Of a stretch of 64,000 bases of DNA, positions 8,499 through 16,148 are shown in pieces. The DNA comes from Opitutaceae bacterium TAV5 (GTDB lineage: Bacteria; Verrucomicrobiota; Verrucomicrobiia; Opitutales; Opitutaceae), in the NCBI GenBank assembly GCA_000242935.3, contig CP007053.1, positions 2,961,001-3,025,000 of the forward strand, given 5' to 3'. The position numbers and the translations under genes were made by a program. Under the pieces are notes generated by a model. That model had not been told where the DNA came from and ran no database searches. It saw only the letters and a program-made list of their open reading frames with translations. Position 1 is the first letter of the stretch; the number at the start of each line of letters is the position of its first letter.

Positions 8499-9404
8499 TC
8501 AGGCTTTCCGGCGGCGGAGGGCGAGGGCGGCTCCGGCGGCGGCGAGCAGGACGGTGAGGGCGGCGTGCGCGGGCTCGGGGATGGCGGCGACGGTAATGAA
8601 CCCGTCACCGGTGGCAGTGACGCCATAGGTCGCCAGCTGGGCGGCGGAGAACGTGCCGGAATCCAGGGTGGTGCTGCCAACCGTCAGTGAGGAAACGGTG
8701 ACGGATTTTCCGTTAAGGTCCACGTTGCTGCCTGTGGCCAGCGACAGAGAGCCGGCCGTGGAGAGATCGCTGGTGAACTTCAGGTTTCCGCCCAGCAGGG
8801 AGAACGTGCCGGTGAAGGCCGAGGCGTCGGTGATGCCGAGGCTGAAATTGATCGTCGATCCGTTGGTGGTGAGGTTCTCGAATGTCATCGTGCCCTCGCC
8901 GGACAGCGTGCCGATTGTCAGATTGAGGCCCCGGTTGCTGGTGCCATCGGCATAGAAGCGGGTGGAGTCTGTCTGTTCGAAGGTGCTGACCGAAAGATTC
9001 TGGCCGGTAGCGACGATGTTGCCCAAGGAGAAAGAACCACCTTGGGTGATCAGGTGGTTGATCACTGCGGTTCCGGCTCCGGACGTCTTGAGAATGAACA
9101 GGCTGTTTTCAAGGATGAGTGTCCCTCCTCCAAAAGTATCAGTGCCAGTGGCGTTGTTTGTGCTTCGGAGGATTTTTCCTCGCGTGTGATAAATGCCAGC
9201 CGGATCCATGGCGGTTGCGTTGGAGCCTCCGGAGGGACTGGTGAACCAGCCGGTGCCACCTGTAAGTTGGTTCCATCCCCAGCCTGCACTTTGGTCATTT
9301 TGCAGATAATAATCGGCGGCCTGTGCGGTGGAGGGCAGGGCGGCGGCAGAGAGAACTGAGGCGACGAGCAACAGGGGACGGATGTGACGGAATTTCGATT
9401 TCAT
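8499..9404 (-). CDS. PEP-CTERM sorted secreted protein
   Basis: Exported protein of 301 aa. It has an N-terminal signal peptide (hydrophobic core LLLVASVLSAAALP, cleavage near AQA-AD), a beta-strand-rich body full of Thr, Ser and Gly, and a C-terminal exosortase sorting signal: the IPEP motif, a hydrophobic segment and RRRKA. In this system the exosortase cleaves at PEP and the protein is delivered to the outer surface or extracellular matrix. The body starts with ADYYLQNDQSAGWGWNQL and DPAGIYHT, shared with its neighbour at 9603-10472, so the two are tandem duplicates. Repeating beta-strand patterns suggest a beta-solenoid. It is followed by a strong terminator. The specific binding role is unknown; the position among secreted glycosidases suggests a structural or substrate-capture part. 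Confidence 0.85.
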   Translation of the reverse strand: MKSKFRHIRPLLLVASVLSAAALPSTAQAADYYLQNDQSAGWGWNQLTGGTGWFTSPSGGSNATAMDPAGIYHTRGKILRSTNNATGTDTFGGGTLILENSLFILKTSGAGTAVINHLITQGGSFSLGNIVATGQNLSVSTFEQTDSTRFYADGTSNRGLNLTIGTLSGEGTMTFENLTTNGSTINFSLGITDASAFTGTFSLLGGNLKFTSDLSTAGSLSLATGSNVDLNGKSVTVSSLTVGSTTLDSGTFSAAQLATYGVTATGDGFITVAAIPEPAHAALTVLLAAAGAALALRRRKA

Positions 9405-9545
9405 GATGGAGCGAGGTTCGGGTTTCGGGACTGGATTCGGGTTTGGGCAAAAATCCGTATCCGCCGGTTCGGAGAAGAAGCAGCGGACGCGGGGAACTGG
9501 ACGGGGTTATAGGAGATTTACGCAGGCGAAGAGAGCGTCTTGATG

Positions 9546-9559
9546 CGTTACCGTAACGA
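9546..9559. promoter_or_regulatory. Candidate operator, palindrome CGTTACCGTAACGA
   Basis: Arms CGTTAC and GTAACG flank a single central C. The identical 14-base sequence occurs at 14665-14678. This copy lies in the 198-base gap, about 140 bases upstream of the PEP-CTERM start. Size and symmetry fit a LacI-type operator; the cognate regulator is not known. Confidence 0.5.
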
Positions 9560-9602
9560 CAAAAAGCAGAGCCACGGACGGGAAACGATCGTACCATTGG
9601 CA

Positions 9603-10472
9603 TCAGGGTGTCGAAGCGCCGACGATGATGGAGCCGGCGCCGGAGAGGGTGACGCCATGGCCCTGGAGGTCGGCGGCGGCGTAGGTGCCGGGTTCTTTCG
9701 TCGCGTCGCCGACCGTCAGGGCGGAGAGGGTGAGGGTCTTGCCGTTGAGATCGACGGTGGAACCGGCCTTCAGCGCCAGCGTGGCGCCGGGGGCGTCGAG
9801 ATTGCTTTCGAAGGAGAGCACGCCGCCGGAAAACTCGATGGTTCCCGTGTAGGCGGAGGCGTCCTGAAGGGTGAGGTTGAAGGCCGTGGATTTGTCCGTG
9901 ATTTCCTGCTCGGCAAACTTGATGGTGCCGGCGCCGGTGAGTTTTTCGACGGTGAGGTTGTATCCGCGCCCCGGAGACGTGGCGGCGAAGGTGGTGGTGC
10001 CGGATTGCTCGAAGGTGACGATATGGAGGTTTTGCGGGCGGCTGCCGGTGCCGGCAACAAAGGTGCCGGAGGCGGACACGAGATGATTGACCTTGGCGGT
10101 GGCGGAACCGGCGGCCTTGATCGCAAGCGAACCGGCGGCGGCTCCGGCGCCTCCGGAGGCGGCACCGTCGATGACGAGGGTGGCGCCTTCGAAGAGGTCG
10201 GTCTCGCCGGCGCCGTTGACTTCCCGAGTGCGCGCCTGGAAGCCGTTGGTGTGATAGATGCCGGCCGGATCGATTTCGGCGAGCGGGGCGTGGCCGGCAG
10301 GCTTGGGGAACCAGCCGGTGCCGGCGTTGACGGCATGCCAGTGCCAGCCCTGGGTCTGGTTGCGCTGGAGGTAATAGTCGGCGGCTGGCAGGGCGCCGCC
10401 GGCAACGAGCAGGGAAGCGACGACGAGGAGGACGCGGGCGCGGCAATGAATAATGTGTTTTTCGGTGTTCAT
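9603..10472 (-). CDS. Secreted beta-rich protein, paralogue of the PEP-CTERM neighbour but without a PEP tail
   Basis: Exported protein of about 289 aa with an N-terminal signal peptide (ARVLLVVASLLVAGGALPAA). The mature start ADYYLQRNQTQGWHWHAV and the DPAGIYHT motif match the neighbour at 8499-9404, and the later beta-strand pattern (GATLVIDG, GSTVDLNGKTLTLSALTVG) also aligns. Unlike the neighbour it ends at SGAGSIIVGASTP, with no PEP motif, no C-terminal membrane segment and no basic tail. It should therefore be freely secreted or bound non-covalently. I chose the ATG at 10472 because it starts the signal peptide; upstream residues in the same frame look like shadow sequence. It lies 56 bases after the CE2 esterase gene, on the same strand. 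Confidence 0.75.
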   Translation of the reverse strand: MNTEKHIIHCRARVLLVVASLLVAGGALPAADYYLQRNQTQGWHWHAVNAGTGWFPKPAGHAPLAEIDPAGIYHTNGFQARTREVNGAGETDLFEGATLVIDGAASGGAGAAAGSLAIKAAGSATAKVNHLVSASGTFVAGTGSRPQNLHIVTFEQSGTTTFAATSPGRGYNLTVEKLTGAGTIKFAEQEITDKSTAFNLTLQDASAYTGTIEFSGGVLSFESNLDAPGATLALKAGSTVDLNGKTLTLSALTVGDATKEPGTYAAADLQGHGVTLSGAGSIIVGASTP

Positions 10473-10528
10473 GAGCGGTGATGGATGAAAGGCGGTCCGG
10501 ACTACGGCCAGGCGTATCGGAATGATTG

Positions 10529-11605
10529 TTACCAACCGAGGTCCTGCTTGAGGGCGGCGGTGAGTTTTTCGGCCATGAGGGAGTGGGTCTTGACGCTGGG
10601 GTGCCAGGAAGCGCCGATGCCGTGGTGTTGATACTGCGTGCCGAAGTCGATCAGGCGCACGGGGGGGCCGCCGGCGGCGTTGGCCTGCTCGACGACCTTG
10701 GCGAGATAACCGAGGATGGTCTCGCGGGGTTTGCGGTCGCCGGGCCAGTTGCTGAGCATGGGGCCGACGGTGCAATAAACGAGGGCCTCGGGGTAGCGGG
10801 TGCGGATTTCGCGGATGAAGCGGAGGTAGGCGGTGGTCCAGCCGGCTTCGTTGGGGTTTTTCTGATCGTTAAATTCGTTGGTGCCGAGGTTGATGACGAC
10901 GGCGTCGGGCGCGGGGACGGAAGCGAAATCCCATTTGGCCGAGGTGACGGTGGGCGCGGTCTGGTCGTAGAGATCAATGATGCTGTTGCCGGGCCAGAGG
11001 CGTTTGCCGGCCCAGGCGATGCAGGTGTAGTCGGCATCCACGGCGCGGGCGGCGACGGCGCCGTAAGCAAGCCAGCCGTTTTCGGTGGCGGGGGTGAATT
11101 TTTCTTCCTTGCTGGCGGCTTCGTTGCCGTAGCCGCAACTGATGGAATCGCCGATGACCTCGATGCGGCGGGAGCGGACGGGGGTGGGCAGGAGCTTTTC
11201 CGCATCGTCGATGCGAAAGGACACGATTTGCGTGGCGCCTTGGGAGGCTTCGGTGCGTTTGACGAGCTCGATGGTGTGCTGGCCGGGAGGGAGATTGCTG
11301 GCGAGGAGGTATTCTTTTTCGCCGGCTTCGAGGGCGAGGACGCTGGCGGGCTGGCCGTCGATGACGACTTGCCAGTGGTTTTTGCCGGTTGCGCCCTTGA
11401 GGGTGACGCTGGCGGAGCCGCCGGTGAGGGTGAGGGCGACGGCGCTGGCTGTCCAGGTGCAGCGGGGGCCGGCCTGATCGGTGCGGTCGAAGCGACCGGT
11501 GTAGCGGAGTTGCGGATCGGTCGCGGGGATGACGGCGGCGGAAAGCGTGGTGGCCAGCGCGGCAAGCGAGAGAAGAGGGAACAGGAGGCGGGAGGGCGTT
11601 TTCAT
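10529..11605 (-). CDS. CE2-type GDSL carbohydrate esterase (acetyl esterase)
   Basis: Secreted esterase of 358 aa that probably removes acetyl groups from plant polysaccharides. A signal peptide (LLFPLLSLAALATTLSAA) is followed by a beta-sandwich N-terminal domain (about 30-140) and a C-terminal SGNH hydrolase domain. The catalytic Ser lies in EVIGDSISCGYGNE (about residue 153), the oxyanion Asn in NLGTNEF, and the catalytic His in SWHPSVKTH. The two-domain order and GDSI(S/T)CGYGNE are typical of CE2. The gene follows the GH5 gene on the same strand with about 300 bases between them and precedes two secreted paralogues. Removal of acetyl groups would help the GH5 enzyme reach its substrate. 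Confidence 0.85.
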   Translation of the reverse strand: MKTPSRLLFPLLSLAALATTLSAAVIPATDPQLRYTGRFDRTDQAGPRCTWTASAVALTLTGGSASVTLKGATGKNHWQVVIDGQPASVLALEAGEKEYLLASNLPPGQHTIELVKRTEASQGATQIVSFRIDDAEKLLPTPVRSRRIEVIGDSISCGYGNEAASKEEKFTPATENGWLAYGAVAARAVDADYTCIAWAGKRLWPGNSIIDLYDQTAPTVTSAKWDFASVPAPDAVVINLGTNEFNDQKNPNEAGWTTAYLRFIREIRTRYPEALVYCTVGPMLSNWPGDRKPRETILGYLAKVVEQANAAGGPPVRLIDFGTQYQHHGIGASWHPSVKTHSLMAEKLTAALKQDLGW

Positions 11606-11612
11606 GGATTGT

Positions 11613-11883
11613 CTTGAACAGAAGGAAACGGAGGAAACGAAGATGAAACAAAGACTGATATGTATTATAACTTATTTTTCATAAACATGTTGAGAAGAAA
11701 AAATGACAAGCGTCCTTGGTTGTTATACCAAAGCCCCAAAGCCTTCAGATTTTTACACAAAGGCCGCAAAGAGCGCAAAGGATTGCCAGTTACCTTCTTC
11801 GCGTCCTTTGCGGCCTTTGTGTAAAATCAAAAACATTCGGGACACTGGTATTATTCGTTCTCTTTGTTGCCTTCTGTTCAAAA
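11613..11883. repeat. Composite imperfect palindrome between CE2 and GH5 genes
   Basis: This is most of a 302-base gap with no gene. Outer arms carry TTGAACAGAAGGAAAC (near 11613) and its near reverse complement (near 11862). Inside, a perfect 20-bp inverted repeat (11751-11770 and 11807-11826) contains CACAAAGGCCGCAAA, with a 36-base spacer. The two levels are nested like the composite element near 63405-63657. It may be a small non-autonomous mobile element. Confidence 0.6.
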
Positions 11884-11907
11884 TGGATTGGAACGAACGG
11901 GAGGATT

Positions 11908-13632
11908 TTAGCGGAGGCGCCGGAGTTCGAATTTTTCGCCGGCGAGGGCGCGTTTGGCCGGTTCGCCCCAGAAGGGCGTGGGAGTGTATTTCCAGTCGGC
12001 GAGCATGCGCGGGCCGGCTTTGGGGTGGAAACACCAGCCGGTCCAGTTGAGGCGGTGCTTTTGGATCAGCCCGAGCATGTCGGGCACCCAGGTCCCGGGC
12101 GGGACAAAAGTCTCGTCGGTCTCGAAGGGCATTTTTTTGACGTCGGCGCCGACTTCGCCGATGAGGATCGGGTGGAGCGCGGCGGCGTCGAGCATCTTGC
12201 CCTGCCAGTCGCGTTTCCAGGGATAGATGTGTGAGGCGTACATGATGCCGTTGCCGTCGGGCGTGTCGGTGAGGGCGTAGCCGTTGACGATGCCGGAGAG
12301 GTCGTAGGCGTAGTCGAGGCCACCGGCGACGATGACGTTGCGGGCGCCGGTGGCGCGGACGACTTCGACCATTTTTTGCATGCCGGGGGATTCGAAACCG
12401 TGCTTGTTGTACTTTTTTTCGGCGTCGGTGAGGAAGGTGTCTTCTTCGCCGGCCTTTTTCTTTTCCTCGACGAAGCCGCCGTTGCGCCAGAGCTCCCAGG
12501 AGACGCCGTGGGCTTCGTTGAGAAGATCGAAGAGGACGGCGGGATGGTTTTTGTAGAGGGTGGCGACGTCGGTCCAGAACTCGATGTGCTCGGGGCGGGG
12601 GGCGCGGTAGCGGTGGAGGTCGATGACAACATAGGCGCCGCGGTTGGCGGCGAGGGTGATGACGGCGTCGGCGAGTTCGCGGTAGGCCTTGCCGCCGTCG
12701 CTCTGGGTCTCGTTGCGACCGTACCAGTATTCTTCCTTCACGGGGATGCGGATGACGCTGGCTTTCCAGTCCTCGATGGCGACGAGGGTGGAGCGGAGGA
12801 CGTTCTCGCCGTTGGCGCGCCATTCCATGCTGGCGACGTTGACGCCCTGCAGCCAGACTTCGCTGCCGTCGCGGAGGGAGACGAGGCGGTTGCCCTGGAC
12901 GCGGATTTCGGGAGGGAATTTTTTCGGGTCGGACACCTCGCGCGGGGGGGCGGGCGGCGGGGCGTTTCGGGCGAGTTCGGCTTCGAGGGGAGCGCGGGGG
13001 ATGGGGCGGAGGATGACGTCGTCGAGGTCGAGGGTGCCGGCGGCGGCATTGAACATCGTGGGCTGGAAGTCGAGCGTGGTGGCGCCGGGCGGCACGAGGA
13101 AGCGGGTGACGGGGGTTTTCCATCCTTCGGTGTTGGCGCCGAACCAGACGGGGGGAGCGCTGCCGATCTGTTTCCCGGTGGCGTCCTTGAAATTCATGAT
13201 GACACGGGCGTCGTTCCAGGATTTCGGGCCTTTTTTGAGGTCGGTGACGCGGGCGCGGGCGGAGAATTCGAGGGCTCCGGCGCCGGGGGGCAAGGTGACC
13301 GGCAGGTAGAGGGAATCCATCCGGGCGGGGCCGCCGGAGGTGATGCGGAGGAAGCGGTTTTGCTGGCCGGTGGCGGGATCGGGTTCGGTCTCCCAGGAGA
13401 CGGCGCGGCCTCCGGGCCAGCCAGCGGGGCGGCCGGTGGCGGGGTCGAGGGTCTCGAAGGTGCCGTCGGGGAGTATCGATGGGGAGGATACGGTGGGGGA
13501 GGATACGGTGGGGGCGGATTCGGACGCGGCGTCGGCGGCGAAGGCGGGTGCGGCGGCAAGCAGCGGCAGGCCGGCGACAAGCGCAGTGATCAGGGCATGG
13601 CAGAGGCGGCAGAACGGGCGTGGTTTGTGCAT
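11908..13632 (-). CDS. GH5-family glycoside hydrolase with N-terminal carbohydrate-binding-like domain
   Basis: Secreted endo-type glycosidase of about 574 aa. A signal peptide (ALVAGLPLLAAAPAFAA) is followed by a beta-sandwich region (about 55-215), similar to carbohydrate-binding modules, then a clan GH-A barrel. The barrel shows EVWLQGVNVASMEW (strand 1), VVIDLHRYR, the acid/base Glu in DLLNEAHG (about residue 371), a SHIYPWKRDW segment and the nucleophile Glu in LIGEVG (about 491). I chose the ATG at 13632 since it gives a compact signal peptide. It is the first enzyme after the pseudopilin gene at 13806 and is followed by the CE2 esterase, so together they look like a set for beta-linked plant glycan. 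Cellulase, mannanase or xylanase activity cannot be told apart here. Confidence 0.85.
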   Translation of the reverse strand: MHKPRPFCRLCHALITALVAGLPLLAAAPAFAADAASESAPTVSSPTVSSPSILPDGTFETLDPATGRPAGWPGGRAVSWETEPDPATGQQNRFLRITSGGPARMDSLYLPVTLPPGAGALEFSARARVTDLKKGPKSWNDARVIMNFKDATGKQIGSAPPVWFGANTEGWKTPVTRFLVPPGATTLDFQPTMFNAAAGTLDLDDVILRPIPRAPLEAELARNAPPPAPPREVSDPKKFPPEIRVQGNRLVSLRDGSEVWLQGVNVASMEWRANGENVLRSTLVAIEDWKASVIRIPVKEEYWYGRNETQSDGGKAYRELADAVITLAANRGAYVVIDLHRYRAPRPEHIEFWTDVATLYKNHPAVLFDLLNEAHGVSWELWRNGGFVEEKKKAGEEDTFLTDAEKKYNKHGFESPGMQKMVEVVRATGARNVIVAGGLDYAYDLSGIVNGYALTDTPDGNGIMYASHIYPWKRDWQGKMLDAAALHPILIGEVGADVKKMPFETDETFVPPGTWVPDMLGLIQKHRLNWTGWCFHPKAGPRMLADWKYTPTPFWGEPAKRALAGEKFELRRLR

Positions 13633-13805
13633 CGGGGGATGTCTCGTCGGGAAAGGGCGGTGAAAAGAGGACAGGAGATGAAGAGGGAAGTCCGGTTGCG
13701 GAGGCAAATTGCAAGGCGGGCGGTGAAGGTCGCTACCGCCCGAGGGGAATATCCGGTTATGCGTAGTTGATTTATAGCTACAATACCCGGAGCCAATGGA
13801 ATTGA

Positions 13806-14573
13806 TCAGGGAACGAATTCGGAGGGAGCGCTTGGGTTCAATGTAATTGGTGCGGGTAATTTCGTATCCTCCGGAACCATCCAGAGATTGGGGGCAATAC
13901 TGGTAGAACCGCCGAAGATGCCGGCCTGTTTGCCTGTCAGGCTCCTGGCCGAGGCATCGGTAAGGACAACGTTCTGGCGGGTGCCGCCGTTATGGCGAAA
14001 TGCCTGTGTTCGCTTCGCCGTGCCTGCATAGCTCGAAGCATTCCACGGCCAGATGCCATCGTAATTTCCTGTTTCAAAATCCGCCACCAGGATGATGGGT
14101 TTGCTAAGATTGGAAACGCGTCCTTTCACGGGACCCCTATCGAGGAAAAAGGAGATATTGTAGGTCGTTTTATGGTCGGTGTCCGGCTTGGGATTGGCTT
14201 CCTGGCAGATGAAGCGGGACCGGGCACTGACCCAGTCCATGCCCATATAGGAGGCGATTTTCTGGTTCCAGGTCTTTCCGCGTTCCGAGGAGCCGATCGG
14301 CCACGGGAAGGTCGTATTGTAGTCGCCATCGGATGCTCCACGCAGGGGCAGCATGTCTTTATTGTCGTTGGCGTAGGCCATGCTGGCGATGCCGATCTGG
14401 CGGAGATTGGAGAGGCACTGGGCCGTGCGTGCGTTCTGGCGGACTTTTACCGTGGTGGGGATGATGATGGCGCAGAGGATCCCGATGATGACGATGACGG
14501 TGAGGAGTTCGATAAGCGTGAACGCGGCCGCGTTGCCGGAAGTGTCTCGGGGAGTGGCTGATGCGGGTTTCAT
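13806..14573 (-). CDS. Type II pseudopilin-like protein (prepilin-type N-terminal cleavage/methylation domain)
   Basis: Protein of 255 aa with a class III prepilin signal: a short leader ending NAAAF, then [20 protein letters not shown], where Glu5 and the N-terminal Phe are the expected sites for prepilin peptidase and N-methylation. After this helix comes a globular domain with NLRQIGIASMAYANDNKDMLP, common to this Verrucomicrobia/Planctomycetes group. The usual C-terminal H-X9-DG motif is degenerate here (RHNGGTRQNVVLTDAS). It is probably held in the inner membrane or in a pseudopilus. It starts the minus-strand gene run that includes GH5 and CE2 enzymes and is divergent from the transporter at 14741, with a palindromic operator candidate between them. 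Confidence 0.85.
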   Translation of the reverse strand: MKPASATPRDTSGNAAAFTLIELLTVIVIIGILCAIIIPTTVKVRQNARTAQCLSNLRQIGIASMAYANDNKDMLPLRGASDGDYNTTFPWPIGSSERGKTWNQKIASYMGMDWVSARSRFICQEANPKPDTDHKTTYNISFFLDRGPVKGRVSNLSKPIILVADFETGNYDGIWPWNASSYAGTAKRTQAFRHNGGTRQNVVLTDASARSLTGKQAGIFGGSTSIAPNLWMVPEDTKLPAPITLNPSAPSEFVP

Positions 14574-14664
14574 GTGTTTCGGGTGATGTTCGGGGTGGAT
14601 GGACAGGCGGGATCGACAGCGAAATCCTTGCCTGGCGAAGGCGGTGTTGGAGAGGTATTATTAA

Positions 14665-14678
14665 CGTTACCGTAACGA
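14665..14678. promoter_or_regulatory. Candidate operator, second copy of CGTTACCGTAACGA
   Basis: Identical to the site at 9546-9559. It lies in the divergent space, about 90 bases from the pseudopilin start and about 60 bases from the transporter start, so one bound protein could affect both directions. It ends exactly at a possible upstream ATG (14678) of the transporter, which argues against that start. Confidence 0.55.
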
Positions 14679-14740
14679 TGGTGTTTGGCGGGGGGAATAG
14701 GCTCGTCATTGCGGCGGGGTGTCTGTTGAGGCATGTGGAC

Positions 14741-16102
14741 ATGTGTCAGACGGGCATCCAGCCAACTCTCTCCGACTACACGCCCTGGCGAGCGACGAAA
14801 TTTTATATTCCGCTCGTCATCCAGGCCGCGTCGCAAAGCCTCACGTATCCGCTTGTCGCCTCGATTGTTTCGCACGGAGCCTTCGGCAAGGACGCGCTCG
14901 CGGCGTTCGCCCAGGGAATGGGCATCATGTTTGTCATCGGTTCGCTCGGCGGCGGGTTGCTCACCACAGGGATGCTTTTCGGTCGCGACGCGGAGGGTTT
15001 CCGGCTTTTCAAGCGGCTCAACCTGATGTTCGCGGTGGCGTTGCTCGTGGCGCAGGGATGCGTGTGCCTGCCGGGCATCGACGGGCTGGTTTTTCGCGGG
15101 ATTCTCGGGTTGCCGGAACCGCTCGACCACATCGCGCGCAACGTGACGTTCATGTGCATCCCGGTGCAGTTATTGTTCTTCCTGCGCAACGCGCCGCTTG
15201 TCGCCCTCTACAACGCCCGCGCCAGCGCGCCGGCCAACTGGGCGACACTGGCACGCATCGCACTCACGCTTTTTTTCGCGTGGCTTTTCCCGGTGTTCGG
15301 CTGGACGGGCTACCAGATGGGGGTGATCGCGATGACAATTCCGGTGGGGCTGGAGTTGTTCCTGTCGCAGTATTTTGCGCGGCCTTATATTCCAGGTATC
15401 CATAGTGAGACTACTTCGGTGTCGAGTCTGCGCACGCAGTTCCTGTTCACGATCCCGTTGTCGTTCGGAGGGGTGTTGCTGGCGTTTTCAGGAATCATCA
15501 TCGGAGCGTTTATCGCGCGCGCGGAAGCGCCGACACAGATGTTGCCTGTCCATTACATGGTGCTCGGGATCGTGAATCCGGTGGGTTTTGCGGCGTTGCG
15601 CATGCAGGCTGTGGTGCTGGCGTTTCCACCGGGAGACAGGTACGCGAACAACCTCCTGCGTTTCGCCATCGTCGCAGGGCTGGTGCTTGCGATTTTCCCG
15701 CTGCTCGGGCAGGTGCCCGCCGTGGCGCGGTGGTATTTCGTCAACGTGCAAAATCTGCCGGAGGCGGATGTGCCGCTGGCGGCGGGCGCGATGCTGGTGG
15801 TGGGCATCCTGCCGGTATTGCAGGCGATGCGCGGACATGCCGAGGGTCTGGCGGCCTGGCGCAAGCGGCCCAATGCGATCATGGCCGGACAGGCGGTTTA
15901 CCTGGCGTCGATCGTGACGACGCTGAGCCTGTGCCTGCATTTCGGGATGCCGGGTTATCTGATGGGGATAACGGCGCTGCTGGTGGCGATCACGGTGACG
16001 CTGGTCACGGTCCGGCTCGGGCTTCTCTGGGCCGACCTTGAGGATTCCTTTGAGCGTGTGCCCCGTCCGCGTGGCACCGAGGGGCCGAATTCGGCGCCGT
16101 GA
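14741..16102 (+). CDS. Multi-TM membrane transporter, MATE/flippase-like
   Basis: Integral inner-membrane protein of about 453 aa with roughly 12 hydrophobic segments, including LFFAWLFPVFGWTGYQMGVIAM, ALLVAITVTLVTVRLG and paired helices with short loops. The N-terminus TPWRATKFYIPLVIQAASQSLTYPLVASIVS resembles the entry helix of MOP-superfamily exporters (MATE and polysaccharide flippases), but I cannot place it in a named family. The C-terminal tail is VPRPRGTEGPNSAP. I chose the ATG at 14741; the frame is open to 14561, but that stretch covers the operator and the pseudopilin start. It is the only plus-strand gene in this region and diverges from the pseudopilin gene. A decayed copy of its 3' end lies at 27741-27875, so this transporter was probably part of a repeated cassette. 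The substrate is unknown. Confidence 0.75.
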   Translation: MCQTGIQPTLSDYTPWRATKFYIPLVIQAASQSLTYPLVASIVSHGAFGKDALAAFAQGMGIMFVIGSLGGGLLTTGMLFGRDAEGFRLFKRLNLMFAVALLVAQGCVCLPGIDGLVFRGILGLPEPLDHIARNVTFMCIPVQLLFFLRNAPLVALYNARASAPANWATLARIALTLFFAWLFPVFGWTGYQMGVIAMTIPVGLELFLSQYFARPYIPGIHSETTSVSSLRTQFLFTIPLSFGGVLLAFSGIIIGAFIARAEAPTQMLPVHYMVLGIVNPVGFAALRMQAVVLAFPPGDRYANNLLRFAIVAGLVLAIFPLLGQVPAVARWYFVNVQNLPEADVPLAAGAMLVVGILPVLQAMRGHAEGLAAWRKRPNAIMAGQAVYLASIVTTLSLCLHFGMPGYLMGITALLVAITVTLVTVRLGLLWADLEDSFERVPRPRGTEGPNSAP

Positions 16103-16148
16103 CCGGGGCGCTGCCGGGCGTGCACTGGCGTGCCCGGATGCCGGCGTT

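Noticed and set aside
6380-8680. A long minus-strand frame of Arg/Pro/His-rich sequence continuous with the LacI gene at 5309-6379
   Set aside because: It overlaps the heparinase-like gene in another frame, has no domain and shows typical high-GC shadow composition. Only the part from 6379 to 5309 is a gene.
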